DNA of 64,000 nt from JACVRW01 sp963835705 (GCA_963835705.1 CAWIGR010000012.1:124001-188000); one strand, 5' to 3'. Numbered from the stretch's first letter, positions 23,467 to 34,597 are shown. Program-made: numbers and translations. Notes: a model not told the origin generated them from the letters alone.

Positions 23467-24884
23467 TCACCGGCCGGAGCGAGGCTCCATGTCGCGATCG
23501 GCGAACGCCTCCCGCAGCAGGTCGCGGTCCAGCGCGTTCCCGATCGCCGCCATGACCATCCCCTGGTCGAGCGACAGGTAGTGGTCCGACACCACGCCGC
23601 TGTCCACGTTCACGCTGTCCCGGAATCCCCAGCGCCCGTACATGTCGGGGAAGTCGCGCCGCAGCCGCTCCAGGTTGGCGAGCGCCTGTCCCGGCGCCCA
23701 GCGCAGCGCGAGGAACGCCGCGTGCGGCGTGACCACGCCGTTGGTGTACGCCGAGGGCGGGGGCGCCGGCTTCGGCTCACGGCCCGGGGCAGCCGGCGAA
23801 CCCGGCGTCCACCAGCGTCGCGTCCTCGTTCGACGGGTAGCCGTTCGGGTCCATCCCGATGCCGTCGACGCCGTAGGCCGCGTATCCGCCCTTCGGCACG
23901 TTCGCCGGCGAGAAGCCCCAGTAGCCATAGCCCGCCTCGCGCAGCCCGTGCACCACCTGGGCCCGCACCGTGAGCGGGTGGTTCGCACCCCAGCTGCCCG
24001 GCCCCCAGCGGTCCTCGGGCACGAACAGCGGCGGCATCAGCGCCTCGAACATGCTCCCGCCCCAGGAGGGCGTGACGCGCGTGCCGAAATATGGGTAGGC
24101 GCCCTCGAACACGTCCACGCCCAGGTACCGCCGCGTCACGCCGAGTGGCTTGGTCTCCTGGAAGGCCCCGGCGCACGTGTCGGGGAAGCTGCGGACCGCG
24201 CCGAAGTAGTGCCGCGCGGGAATCTCGCCCTTCGCGATCCCGATGTAGGAGGCGATGCGGCTCTCGCTGACAATCGTGTCGTAGCAGCAGACCGCCTCGC
24301 CGGTGTCCGGCACGTAGTGGAACAGGATGCGGTTGTCGTCCGGCCGGTAGTAGAAGCCGAAGTTCATCGACTCGTAGAGCGCGCCGGCCCTGCGCGCCAG
24401 CTCCGGGACCTCGCGCTCCACCAGCCGCAGCCCGACCGCCAGCCAGCCGTTGTCGACCGAGGAGAGGATCGGCGTGATCGGCTCGCTGCTCGGCGGCCAG
24501 GTCGTCAGCTTCTCCCCCGTGCGGTGGTCGTACCAGTTGAAGTACTGGCCGCTCGGCCCGTGGCGCTCCATCGTTTCAAGGGAGGCGATCGTGCGCGACA
24601 GCCGGGCCACCGCCTCGCGCCGGTCGACGATTCCCGAGCTCGCGCGCCACGAGCGTGCTCCACATGTACGCCCCGATGTTGGTGGTGGAGGTCTGGACGC
24701 TGCGCGTGCCGTCGGCGGTGAGGCTGTCGGACGGCAGCCCGGACTGCGGGTCGGTCATCGCGTCGAACGAGCGCCAGGTGTCGGCGGCGTAGCGCTCGAG
24801 CGGACCGCCCGACGCCGAGGCGGGGGCGGCCAGCGCCAGCGCCGCGAGCACCGCGGCGACGAGGTTTCGCAGCAGCATGGTCAT
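23467..24884 (-). CDS. Secreted glycoamylase-like protein (frame broken twice)
   Basis: The signal peptide MTMLLRNLVAAVLAALALAAPASA starts at ATG 24884, overlapping the GH15 stop (ATGA). The mature part matches the Glycoamylase (PF10091-type) domain: TSTTNIGAYMWSTLVARELG, FNWYDHRTGE, SVDNGWLAVGL, TPSWGGSMFEALMP, then VVTPHAAFLALRWAP and DHYLSLDQGMVMAAIGN in a later frame. Frame breaks occur near 24640 (GGG for GG) and near 23775 (extra base in a CCCCGGGCC run). All domains are intact on both sides, so sequencing error is likelier than decay. It may extend into the RTX repeats. Confidence 0.65.
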
Positions 24885-26972
24885 CTGCACTCCTTCGCGT
24901 AGCGGCAGGCAACGATCGAGGGCTGTTCCACCGGCCGGCCCGCGTCGATCGACCACGCGAGCCGGACGAACTGGGCGTGCGTCCATGCCAGCGGCGTGGC
25001 CGAGAGCGTCCCCTCGCCGCTGTGCTCCCACACCTGCTCGGGCAGCATGAAGCCGTCGTTCGCGGTCGCGGCGATCGCCGCCAGCCGGTGGCGGGCCGGG
25101 CGGCCGGCGGCCAGCTCGTACTCGCCGCGCTCGCCGGCGAAGATCGGCCAGAGCCGCCCGATCCCCCGATCATCGGGCGTGCCGGGGAACGGGGCGCCGC
25201 CGGCGGTCTCGCCGTAGCCGTCGTGGTTGTAGCGGTGCCAGAAGCGGCCGTTCGGGGTGACTTCGCTCAGCTGCCGGTCCACCACCGACAGGGTCCGCAG
25301 GATGTTCGGGTCGTCGGCGGGCTTGACGCCGAAGCGGACCAGCTCGAGGAAGCTCGGGTCCACCACGGCGCGCTGGTCCACGGTGGGGCCGCCGTCCGCG
25401 ATCGTGTAGGTGGTGCCGGCGCGGGCGTTGCCGTCCACGGTCAGGCGCACGTAGTAGGGGTGGTCCGCGAGCGGTCCGTTGGACGTGACGGTCCAGCGCT
25501 CCAGGTTCGCCTGCCAGGCGTCCGCGGTCTCGAGCCAGCTCGCCGCCGCGGCCGTGTCGCCGTTGCGCCGGGCGATGTCGGCCCCGGTCACGAGCGCCGC
25601 GATCTCGGACGCGATCGTGGCCGGCGAGTAGCCCTCGGCGTTCTCCCAGCGCTCCTGCGAATCCGGGCCGTTCTCGAGGATGCAGCCGATCGCGCGCTGC
25701 ACGTGGCCGTACGTGCCGGCGTCGAAGCGCCGCAGCTGCCACGACATCACGACCGGGTAGGCCACCTCGTCGAGCTGGAGGTTCGGCCAGTGCGGCGAGC
25801 CGTCGAGGTTCGAGTTCTGCGGAAAGCAGCCGTCGGGCTCCTGCTGGCGCTCCCACAGGTAGTCGAGCGCGCGCTCCGCCGCCTCGCGGTCGCCGGCGGC
25901 CAGCTGCGCGGTCGCGGCCTGGTACAGGTCGCGTGACCAGACGAGGTGATAGGGGCCGGAGTAGTTCACGAGGTTGCCCCACACCCAGGCCATCGAGGGC
26001 GATGCGATCCCCGCGCCGCGGTAGGTCTTGTCCTCGGCCGCCGCCAGCACCATCAGCGAGACGTCGTAGGTGGTCTCCATGCCGGCCACGCTGCGCGGGC
26101 GCTTCAGGTCGCCGAGGTATTCGTGCCAGCCGTCCGCGTACGAGCGCGCCGCTCGTTCGAAGCCTCTGCGCAGCGAGCGCCGGGCCACGGCAGAGGCCTC
26201 CCGGCCGGCTTCCCCGAAGCCCAGCGCCAGCTGCATCCTGCGGTTCCCCCGGAGCCCGGTGAGCGCGGTCCGCCCCGTCTGGACGACGTTGCCGTCCGGG
26301 CGCGGAGCGGTAGGTCCAGTCCATCCGGTGGTCCGGCTCGAGGTCGGTCCAGCCGTCGCTCGCGCCCTTGAAGCCGCTCGAGGTGCGCCGGAGCGACGGG
26401 GCGGTGACCAGCGCGCTTGCCGCGCGGTCGTCGTAGGCGATCAGCGCCTCGTCCTCGCTCACACCGCTGTCGTCGTCGCCCCCGTTCGAGAGGCCCGGGT
26501 CGTAGACCGCGTACAGGTGGTAGGGCCGCCCCGTAAGCGACTCGAAGACCACGTCCACCAGCACGGCGGCGCGCGCCGGATCCGCGACGTAGGTCTTGGT
26601 GATCCGCCAGCGCCCGGAGCGCGCCGTGTTCACCTGGCGGTAGGTCAGGCTGCGCCGGTCGACCAGCTGCACCCGGTGCCTGGCGTCCTCACGCTCGCGC
26701 TCGGTGAACGTGCGGCCGTCCGATACCACGAACTCGAGGTTGCGCGCGCTCGGGGTGCCGAGGTCGGGGTAGTAGACCTCGGTCAGCTCGCCGTCGTCGA
26801 GTGTGAACCAGACCTTGCTGGCGAGCTGGGCCGCGCTGCCGAAGCCGTCCTTGTCGCCCTCGGTCCAGTTCGCGACCGTGCCGGGCGCGCCGGGGGCGGT
26901 CCCGGCCGCGCCCGCCGCGGGCGCGACCGAGACCAGCAGCACGAGCGTGATGGCGGCCAGCCGCCCCGCCAT
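24881..26972 (-). CDS. Secreted GH15 glucoamylase/glucodextranase-like enzyme (one frame break)
   Basis: The N-terminal part (MAGRLAAITLVLLVSVAPAA signal peptide, ATG 26972 overlapping the GH3 stop) is the beta-sandwich domain of glucodextranases (VWFTLDDGELTEVYYP, RITKTYVADP). The C-terminal (alpha/alpha)6 barrel has YHLVWSRDLYQAATA, WPNLQLDEVAYPV and NHDGYGE, with the catalytic Glu region in ERWENAEGYSPATIASEIAA. It should release glucose from alpha-glucans. The frame breaks near 26300, where GCGCCCGGACGG would read on correctly with one G fewer (APDGNVVQTG). Middle gene of a three-gene glycosidase operon. Confidence 0.75.
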
Positions 26973-29322
26973 CAGCGCACCGTGAACCACTGCTTCATCT
27001 GAGCGCTCGAGCTGTTGCCGGCGTACACGTCGATCCGGCCCGGCTCCACCACGAACCTGCCGCGGTTGTCGTAGAAGCCGAAGTCGCTCGAGTCGAGCCT
27101 GAATCTGACCCTGCGGGACTCGCCCGAGGCGAGGGTCACCCGCTCGAACCCGCGCAGGCGCCGCACCGGCTGCGAGATGCTCGCCACCGGGTCGTTGAGG
27201 TAGAGCTGCACCACCTCGTCGCCCTTGCGGCTGCCTGTGTTCGTCACGTTCACGGACGCCGTGAGGCTGCCGTTGCGCGACACGGACGAGGAACTCAGCG
27301 TGAGGCCCGAGACGTTGAACGTGGTGTAGCTCAGGCCGTACCCGAACTCGAACAGCGGCGCGCAGCTCGGGATGTCGCGGTAGCGCGAGTTGTACTTCGC
27401 TCCCGGGTTGCAGGGCCGGCCGGTCGGCTCGTGGTTGTAGTAGATCGGCACCTGGCCGAGCCGGCGCGGGAACGACACGGGCAGCTTGCCGCCCGGGTTG
27501 ACCTTGCCGAACACCACGTCGGCCACCGCGGGCCCCGCCTGCACGCCGGGGAACCACGCCTGGATCAGCGAGGGCATGTCGCCGATCACGTCCTCGAGCG
27601 CGAGCGGGCGGCCGCTGAACAGGACGACCGCGATCGGCTTGCCGGGGTTCGCGGCCCTGATCTGGCGGATCAGCTCCTCCTGCCGGCCGGGCAGGTCGAG
27701 CGTGCTGCGCGACGCGGCCTCGCCGCTCATCTCGCGCGACTCACCGACGGCGAGCACCACCTGCTGGGCGGCGCTCGCCACCGTCACGGCCTCGCCGAAG
27801 CCCGCCTCCGACTGACAGCCCTCGGGATCGGTGTGCGGCGGCTCGGTGTTCGAGAGCTTGCAGCCCTCGGCGTACGTGGTAGTGGCGTTGTTCTGCTGGT
27901 CGATTCCGTCGTACACGGTCACGACGTCCTGGTCGCGGCCACGACCCCACCACGGGCCCAGCATGTCGTGCTGGTTCCTCGCGAGCGGGCCGATCACCGC
28001 CGTGCTCTTGTTCGGGTCCAGAGGCAGCACGGACTCGTTCTTCAGCAGCACCATCGAGCGGCCGGCCGCCTTGCGGGCGGCGGCGACCGCGTCGGGCTTC
28101 ATCATCTGCGCCTCGGTCTCGCCCGGCAGGTAGGGCGCGTACGGGTTCTCGAACAGGCCCGCGCGGAACTTCACGCGCAGGATGCGCCGCACGGCGTCGT
28201 CGATCCGGCTCATCGAGACGCGGCCCTCCGAGACGAGCTTTTCGCCGAAGTCGCGGAAGAACGTGCTGGTCATCTCCGAGTCGACGCCCGAGTTGAGGGC
28301 GAGCGCCGCGGCGCCGGGGCCGTCCGCGGCCACGCCGTGGCCGCACTCCGGCACGTATCGCTCGGGTTCATCGGCGGGCATGAGCGCAGCTCGGCGACGG
28401 CGGTCCAGTCGCTCTCGACGAAGCCGTCGAAGCGCCACTCGCGCTTCAGGATCTCCGTCATCGTGTAGTGGTTGCCGCAGCCCGGCACGCCGTTGATCGC
28501 GTTGAACGAGCACATGGCGGTGTCCGCGCCGGCCGCGATGGCGGCCTTGAACGGCGGCAGGAAGAGGTTGCGGAGCCGGTGCTCCGACATGTCGGTCGTG
28601 TTGTAGTCGCGCCCGCCCTCGGGCTGACCGTATGCGACCAGATGCTTGGGGCTGGCGACGAGCTTCTCCTCGTCGCTGTAGTCCCGGCCCTGGGTGCCCC
28701 TTACCTTCGCGACACCCATCGCCGAGTTCAGGTACGGGTCCTCGCCGGCCGCCTCGGCGATCCGGCCCCAGCGGGGCTCGTGCGACACGTCCACCATCGG
28801 GGCGTAGGTCTGCTTGAGGCCGACGGCGGCGGACTCGCGCGCGCCGTACTTGGCGTCCTCGAAGACGACCTCCGGGTCGAAGCTCGCCCCGGTCCCGAGC
28901 GGGATCGGGAAGATCGTGCGGAAGCCGTGGATGGTGTCGAAGGCGAACAGCAGCGGGATGCCGAGGCGGGACTCCTCGACGGCGATCTCCTGCAGCCTCC
29001 TGATCCGCTCGGGCCTGGTCTCGCTCAGGACGGCGCCGAGGCCGCGGCGGACCTCGTCCTCGCCCACACTCGGGTCGGGCGTGTTGACCTTGAAGTCCGG
29101 GAGCAGCGTGATCTGCTGGAGCTTCTCCGGGAGCGTCATGCGGGAGAGCAGGCGTTCCACGCGCCGCTCGATCTGCCGGTCCGACTGTCCGCGAGCAGGC
29201 TCGCGAGCGGCTTCGTCACGTGAGTCCTCGGTCTGGGCGATCACGCCCGCACCCCCGGCGACCCCGACCGTCAGGGCGATCACCGCCACGCCGATCGTCG
29301 CCTTAAGCCTGCTCCCGCTCAT
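26972..29322 (-). CDS. bglX: Secreted GH3 beta-glucosidase-like enzyme (one frame break)
   Basis: The signal peptide MSGSRLKATIGVAVIALTVGVAG starts at ATG 29322. The GH3 TIM barrel contains QTYAPMVDVSHEPRWGRIAEAAGEDP, SPKHLVAYG and the nucleophile region FDGFVESDWTAV. The alpha/beta sandwich (SMVLLKNESVLPLD, VVLFSGRPLALE) and a C-terminal fibronectin-like domain (VSVNVTNTGSRKGDEVVQLY) follow. The frame breaks near 28380 in TCATGCCCGCC, between ELRSC and ADEPERYVPEC. The enzyme would trim beta-linked glucosides outside the cell. It is divergent from a ROK regulator and leads the glycosidase operon. Confidence 0.8.
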
Positions 29323-29454
29323 GCTCTGCCCCCTCCGCGATGGTCGAATGCGCACTTGCGGCGGTACCCGGGGCTGTAGCGCGGTAAACGGCGGACAGCT
29401 ATTGCGCAAAATACACCCTAGTTCGCGGCCGGAGACGCCAAAAAGGGTTGGTTC

Positions 29455-29484
29455 TTGACAAACCCGCCACGCCTTGCGCATATT
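29455..29484 (+). promoter_or_regulatory. Sigma-70-type promoter for a leaderless ROK gene
   Basis: TTGACA (29455-29460) and CATATT (29479-29484) are separated by 18 bases. Seven bases later lies G 29491, the first base of a GTG codon in frame with the ROK gene. This makes the upstream in-frame TTG part of the -35 box and decides the start. Confidence 0.6.
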
Positions 29485-29490
29485 CCCGGC

Positions 29491-30669
29491 GTGGCCGCGG
29501 GCCCGGATGTACGCCGTCAGCGAAACCGCGCGAGGGTGGTGGCGGCGCTTCGCGAGGCGGGCGCTGCCAGTCGCGCGGAGCTGGCACGCCGCACGCGCCT
29601 CTCCCGCACAACCGTCGCGAGCATCGTGGGGGAGCTACAGGGCGAGGGGATGCTCGAGGAGCGGGAGGACGGGGCCGGCGCCTCGCCCCAGGGCGGGCGG
29701 CCGCCGCGACTCCTCTCCTTCAGCCGCTCGGCCGGGGCGGCGGTGGGAATCGACTTCGGGAAGCGCCACCTGCGAGTCGCGGCGGCCGACCTGAGCCACA
29801 CCATCCTCGCGTCGGCCGAGCGGCCGATGCGGACCGACGATGCGACCGAGGCAGGGCTCGACACGGCGGCCGAGCTCGTGGAGGAGGTGCTCCGAGAGGC
29901 GGGCGTGCCGCGTGGCGACGTCGTCGGGGTGGGCCTCGGACTGCCGGGGCCGATCGACATGGGCTCGGGCCGGGTCGAGTCGTCGTCGATCCTGCCCGGC
30001 TGGGTGGGACTGCAGGCGGCGGAGGAGTTCGGCTCGCGGCTGGGGCTCCCGGTCTACGTGGACAACGACGCGAACCTGGGCGCGCTGGCGGAGCTGCACT
30101 GGGGCGCCGCGGCCGGCCACCGCAACGCTGCCTACCTGAAGGTCTCGACCGGGATCGGCGCCGGGCTGATCGTGGACGGCCGGCTGTTCCACGGGGCCGG
30201 CGGGATGGCCGGCGAGATCGGCCACACGATCATCCAGGAGCAAGGTTCGGTGTGCCGCTGCGGAAAGCGCGGCTGCCTGGAGACGCTCGCGGGAGCGGCG
30301 GCGCTGGTCGAGCAGCTGCGCGGCACGCATGGCCCCGACCTGACCACGCAGGGGCTGCTCGCCGCCGCGGCGTCGGGCGACTCGGGCACCCGCCGCGTGC
30401 TGGCCGACGCCGGGCGCCACATCGGCACCGCGTTAGCAACGCTCTGCGACCTCTTCAACCCGGAGCTGATCGTGGTGGGCGGCGAGCTGAGCGCCGCGGG
30501 CGAGGTGCTGCTCGACCCGCTGCGCGAGCAGGTGCACCGCAACGCGATCCCCGCGACCGCCCGCGGCCTCGAGATCGTGCCGGGAGTGCTCGGGCCCCGC
30601 GCCGAGCTGCTGGGAACGCTGGCGCTGGTGCTGGCGAGCGACGAAGCCGAGGCGGCACCCGCGGGATGA
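29491..30669 (+). CDS. ROK-family transcriptional regulator (NagC/Mlc/XylR type)
   Basis: 392-aa regulator. The N-terminal winged HTH (residues about 10-65: NRARVVAALREAGAASRAELARRTRLSRTTVASIVGELQ) is followed by a sugar-kinase-like ROK fold with GIDFGKRHLRVA, VDNDANLGALAE, the zinc site VCRCGKRGCLETLAG (three Cys) and LIVVGGELS. ROK repressors respond to sugars. It is divergent from the GH3-GH15-glycoamylase operon, which it most likely controls. Start GTG 29491 gives a leaderless mRNA. Confidence 0.85.
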   Translation: MAAGPDVRRQRNRARVVAALREAGAASRAELARRTRLSRTTVASIVGELQGEGMLEEREDGAGASPQGGRPPRLLSFSRSAGAAVGIDFGKRHLRVAAADLSHTILASAERPMRTDDATEAGLDTAAELVEEVLREAGVPRGDVVGVGLGLPGPIDMGSGRVESSSILPGWVGLQAAEEFGSRLGLPVYVDNDANLGALAELHWGAAAGHRNAAYLKVSTGIGAGLIVDGRLFHGAGGMAGEIGHTIIQEQGSVCRCGKRGCLETLAGAAALVEQLRGTHGPDLTTQGLLAAAASGDSGTRRVLADAGRHIGTALATLCDLFNPELIVVGGELSAAGEVLLDPLREQVHRNAIPATARGLEIVPGVLGPRAELLGTLALVLASDEAEAAPAG

Positions 30670-30741
30670 AGTGTCGCGCATAGTGGCCCCATACGGGCCA
30701 CAATCCGCGACAGTCGGAGCCCTCCCGCCCATGGCCCCCCA

Positions 30742-31029
30742 TTGCTCGCCGTTTCAGCAGTGGCGGGCGGCCTGGCCGTACCGGCGGCCGGCGCCGCCGC
30801 CCCCCACATCACCGCCACCCCCGACCCAATCCCCTTCGGACAGACGCTGATCGTCAAGGGCCGCAGGAGGCGCGCCTCTTCCCCAGCCCACCCGTTCTCG
30901 GCCTGCGGCGGCTTCTGGATCGCTCCCAGCCCCGGTCTCTGCATGCTCGTGTCTGCGCGAGCTTTCGACGCGGAGGGGCGGCCGCTCGGCGAGGTGGGCG
31001 GCCAGGCCGGCTGCCCGGCGGCCCCCTAG
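30742..31029 (+). CDS. Hypothetical short secreted-like peptide
   Basis: 95-aa frame with a short hydrophobic N-terminus (LAVSAVAGGLAVPAAGAAAPH), then PHITATPDPIPFGQTLIVKG, which resembles the first strand of an Ig-like extracellular domain, and two Cys near the end. It lacks a convincing start and its 3' end overlaps the converging fhs stop. It may be a truncated or frameshifted secreted protein. Low confidence. Confidence 0.3.
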   Translation: MLAVSAVAGGLAVPAAGAAAPHITATPDPIPFGQTLIVKGRRRRASSPAHPFSACGGFWIAPSPGLCMLVSARAFDAEGRPLGEVGGQAGCPAAP

Positions 31030-32706
31030 AACAGCCCGACCGTCCGCCCCTCGGCGTCGATGTCCACGTTCAGCGCAGCCGGCGTCTTCCCCAGGCCGGG
31101 CATCTGCTGGATGTCGCCGCACAACGGCACCAGCCAGCCTGCGCCGGTGTAGGCGCGGATGTCGCGGACCGGCAGCTCGAAGTCCTCCGGGGCGTTCAGC
31201 AGCGCGGGGTCGGCGGACAGCGACAGGTGCGTCTTCGCCATGCAGATCGGCAGCTTGTCGAGCCCGTCCTCGTGGTACTGGCGGATGCGCCGCTGAGCAT
31301 CCAGGTAGAAGACCACCTCTGAAGCGCCGTACACCTTCTTCGCGACCTTCTCGATCTTCACCTCGATCGGGTCGTCGTCCTCGTACATCAGCTTGAAGTC
31401 GCTCGGCTGCTCGCAGGCATCCACCACCGCCTCGCCCAGCGCGGCGGCGCCCTCTCCGCCGCGCTCGAAGCCCTCGTTGACCTCGGCCGCGTGCGCCCCG
31501 CCCTCGAGCGCCAGGGCCTTCACGAGCTCGACCTCCTCGTCGGTGTCGCCCGGCCGCCGGTTGACCGCCACCACACAAGGCAGGCCGAACCCGCGCACGA
31601 TGCCGAGGTGGCGGTGGAGATTGGCGGCCCCCTGCGCGATCGCTGCCAGGCCGCGCACGTGCTCGGTCCCGGGGTCGTCCTCGATCCCGCCGTGGTGCTT
31701 CAGGGCGCGGACGGTCACGACGAGCACCACGGCCGAGGGCGTCAGCCCGCCATTGCGACACACGATGTCGAAGAACTTTTCCATCCCCATGTCCGAGCCG
31801 AAGCCCGACTCGGTGATCACGTAGTCGCCGAGCTTCTGACCGATCAGGTCCGCCACGAGCGACGAGTTCCCGTGCGCGATGTTCGCGAACGGGCCCGCGT
31901 GCATCAGGCAGGGCTGGCCCTCGAGCGTCTGGATCAGGTTCGGCTTGAGCGCGTCCTTCAGGAGCACCGCCATCGCACCGGCCGCGCCGAGGTCGTCGGC
32001 CGTGACCGGCTTGCCGCCGTCGTACGAATGGGCCACGGTGATCGCGCCGAGCCGCCGGCGCAGGTCGTGCAGGTCGCGCGACACGGCCAGGATCGCCATC
32101 ACCTCGGAGGCCGCCGTGATGTCGAAGCCGGACTCGCGCGGGTAGCCGTTCGCCCGTCCGCCCTGGCCGATCGTGATCGCCCGCAGGGCGCGGTCGTTCA
32201 TGTCGACGGCCCGCTTCCAGTCCACCCGCAGGGCGTCGATCTTGTGCGGGTTGCCGTGCAGGATCGAGGCGTCCATCAGCGCCGCCAGCAGGTTGTTGGC
32301 GGCCCCGATCGCGTGGATGTCGCCCGTGAAGTGGAGGTTGAGGTCCTCCATCGGCACGACCTGGGCGAGCCCCCCGCCCGCGGCGCCGCCCTTGATGCCG
32401 AAGACCGGCCCCAGCGAGGGCTCGCGCAGGCAGAGGAGCGGGTGCTTGCCGATCGCCCCAAGGCCCTGGGTGAGCGAGACGGCCGTGGTGGTCTTCCCCT
32501 CGCCGGCCCTGGTCGGGCGTGACGCCCGCCACGCAGACGAACTTGGCGTCCGGCCCGTCTGCAAGGCGATCGAGGACGTCGAGCGACACCTTTGCCTTGT
32601 GGCGCCCATAGGGCTCGAACTCGTCCGGCGTGAGCCCGGTGCGCTCGGCGATCGTCTCGATCGGGACGAGCTCCGCCTCCTGTGCGATCTCAAGGCTGCT
32701 CTTCAT
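31026..32706 (-). CDS. fhs: Formate-tetrahydrofolate ligase (one frame break near the 5' end)
   Basis: About 560 aa, full family length. The start MKSSLEIAQEAELVPIETIAERTGL is in one frame and the ATP-binding GEGKTTTAVSLTQGLG and the rest (EPSLGPVFGIKGGAAGGG, AANNLLAALMDA, TESGFGSDMGMEKFFDI, LVVTVRALKHHGG, AYTGAGWLVPLCGDIQQMPGL) in another. The break is near 32519, where ACGCCCGACC would be ACGCCGACC (T-P-T-R-A-G-E-G-K) with one C fewer, so I treat it as an indel error. It interconverts formate and 10-formyl-THF. It follows mgdBCDA directly, so it probably runs toward formate, draining the methyl carbon from methylamine. Confidence 0.85.
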
Positions 32707-32727
32707 CTTCTCTCCTCTGCTTGGCGA

Positions 32728-33945
32728 TCAATGGCTGACCGCTGCCGCCGCCAGCTCGGACACAAGGCGGTCCTCGTAAAAGCGCTCCAGAGTAAACGGC
32801 TCGATCAGATCTGGAGTCTTGCCCGTGGCTGTGAGCTCGGCCAGCGTCTTGCCCACGATCGGCGCTGCCTTGAAGCCGTACGTCCCCCACCCGGCGCTGA
32901 CATGGAAGTTCTCGACCTCCGTCCGCCCCAGGATCGGGCTGTAGTCGGGCGACAGGTCGCAGAGCCCGGCCCAGCTGCGCAGGATGCGGGCCCTCTCCAG
33001 CTGCGGGAAGAGCTCGAGCGAGTGCCGGGAGACCTCCTGCATGAAGTTGAGCGTGCCCTGCGTCCGGTAGGTCGTCCAGGGCTCGATCTCGGCGCCCATC
33101 AGGAACTCGCCGCGGTCGGTCTGCGAGATGTAGACGTGCATCTGCGACGACACGATCACCACGTCGAGCAGCGGCTTGAGCGGCTCCGTCACGCACGCCT
33201 GCAGGATGTGCGTCGTGATCGGCAGCTGCACGCCGGCCATGTCGGAGATGAGCGAGCTCCAACCGGCGGTGCAGTTGAGCACAGTGCCCGCCTTGATGCG
33301 GCCGCGGTTGGTGACCACGGCGTCCACCCGGCCGTTGGTGCGCTCGAGGCCGGTCACCTCCGTGTAGGGGTGGATCTCGGCGCCGCCCTGGTCGGCCCCG
33401 CGGGCCAGGCCCCAGACGACCGCGTCGTGGCGGATCACGCCGCCCGGCGGGTGGTAGAGCGCGCCCATGATCGGATAGACGGCGTCGGGGTTGTGGACCT
33501 GCATCGCCGGGGCGAGCTTCGCGACCTCGTCGGGGTAGATCAGCCGTGAGTCGATCCCGTTCAGACGGTTCACCTCGGCCCGGTTGGCCATGACGAACAT
33601 GGCCCGGTCGGAGTGGGCGAGCGTGAGGTGGCCGTTCTGCGAGAAGAGCAGGTTGAAGTTCAGCTCGGCGCCGAGGCCCTCGTAGAGCTTGAGGGCGGCG
33701 TCGTAGAAGCGGGCGCCCTCCTCGGTCTTGTAGTTGGCGCGCAGGATGGTGGTGTTGCGCCCCGCGGCCCCGGAGCCGATGTAGCTCTTCTCGAGGATGG
33801 CGACGTCCTGGATGCCGTGGTCGCGCGCCAGGTAGTAGGCCGCGGCCAGGCCGTGCGAGCCGCCGCCCACGATCACCACGTCGTAGGAGTCCTTCAGCTC
33901 GCCGCGGCGCCGCCACATCCGGCGCGTGCGGAAGAGGTCAAGCAC
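32728..33945 (-). CDS. mgdA: N-methylglutamate dehydrogenase subunit A (SoxB/beta-like, FAD)
   Basis: 405-aa FAD protein of the sarcosine-oxidase beta family: YDVVIVGGGSHGLAAAYYLA (FAD Rossmann), GSGAAGRNTTILRANYKTEEG and VSAGWGTYGFKAAPIVGKTLA. The N-terminus (LDLFRTRRMWRRRGELKDSYD) is typical of heterotetrameric SoxB/MgdA. It is the catalytic subunit that oxidises the N-methyl group. GTG 33945 overlaps the mgdD stop by eight bases. With mgdB, C and D it forms a complete heterotetramer; linkage to gmaS and mgsABC favours N-methylglutamate over sarcosine as substrate. Confidence 0.83.
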   Translation of the reverse strand: MLDLFRTRRMWRRRGELKDSYDVVIVGGGSHGLAAAYYLARDHGIQDVAILEKSYIGSGAAGRNTTILRANYKTEEGARFYDAALKLYEGLGAELNFNLLFSQNGHLTLAHSDRAMFVMANRAEVNRLNGIDSRLIYPDEVAKLAPAMQVHNPDAVYPIMGALYHPPGGVIRHDAVVWGLARGADQGGAEIHPYTEVTGLERTNGRVDAVVTNRGRIKAGTVLNCTAGWSSLISDMAGVQLPITTHILQACVTEPLKPLLDVVIVSSQMHVYISQTDRGEFLMGAEIEPWTTYRTQGTLNFMQEVSRHSLELFPQLERARILRSWAGLCDLSPDYSPILGRTEVENFHVSAGWGTYGFKAAPIVGKTLAELTATGKTPDLIEPFTLERFYEDRLVSELAAAAVSH

Positions 33946-34597
33946 GGGGCGACACCTCCTGCGCGACCGGCGTGAGCGCGTCGACTCCGATCGGGCCCCC
34001 GCCAAGGCTCTCGGCGGCGTCCGCCACGACGGTCCACACGTACTGCCCGAGCGCGGCCCCGAACAGCATCAACCAGCCTCCCTCCGACTGCCGCAGCACG
34101 GCGCCCGGCGTGCGCGCGACCGAGCCGGGGCGGAAGGCGTGCACCGGCGTGACCGCGTCGCGCAGGTCGAGGGCGGTGAAGCGCGCGAACAGCTCGCGCG
34201 CCAGGGGGCCCTCGATGGCGAGCGCAGCGAAGGCGGTGGTCACGTCCACGGCGTCGCCGAGCCGCTCGCGCAGCGCGGCCAGCTCGCCCGGCTCGCAGAG
34301 AGCGAGCGCGCGCTGGGGCGAGTAGGGGCACCACCAGACCCCGTCCGCCAAGCTGGCCCTGCCGAGCTCGAGGTCGGGCACGTGCGCGCCCTGGACCTCG
34401 AGCTTGCCGAGGTGGGAGAGGTCGGCGAAGCCGACCGCCGTGCGGGCCCGCTCCCGCTCGGCCTCGAGGCCATCGAAGCCAACCGCGACGTTCCAGCCGT
34501 GGCGCTGCTCGAACGAGGCGCCCGCGGCCAGTGCCTGGCGCTCCATCGGGCTGCGGCACAGCGCGCCGGGCGAAGGTGACAGGAACGCGAGGCTCAC
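33938..34597 (-). CDS. mgdD: N-methylglutamate dehydrogenase subunit D (SoxG/gamma-like)
   Basis: 219-aa GcvT-like small subunit corresponding to sarcosine oxidase gamma: AVGFADLSHLGKLEVQG, AIEGPLARELFARFTALDLRD and GGWLMLFGAALGQYVWTVVADAAESLGGGPIG. It helps assemble the heterotetramer. GTG start overlaps the mgdC stop (GTGA). Sequence conservation in this subunit is low in general, and position between mgdC and mgdA is the strongest evidence. Confidence 0.75.
   Translation of the reverse strand: MSLAFLSPSPGALCRSPMERQALAAGASFEQRHGWNVAVGFDGLEAERERARTAVGFADLSHLGKLEVQGAHVPDLELGRASLADGVWWCPYSPQRALALCEPGELAALRERLGDAVDVTTAFAALAIEGPLARELFARFTALDLRDAVTPVHAFRPGSVARTPGAVLRQSEGGWLMLFGAALGQYVWTVVADAAESLGGGPIGVDALTPVAQEVSPRA

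Noticed and set aside
29455..29490. TTG 29455 as the ROK gene start
   Set aside because: This TTG is the first part of a TTGACA -35 box with a well-spaced -10; GTG 29491 fits better.
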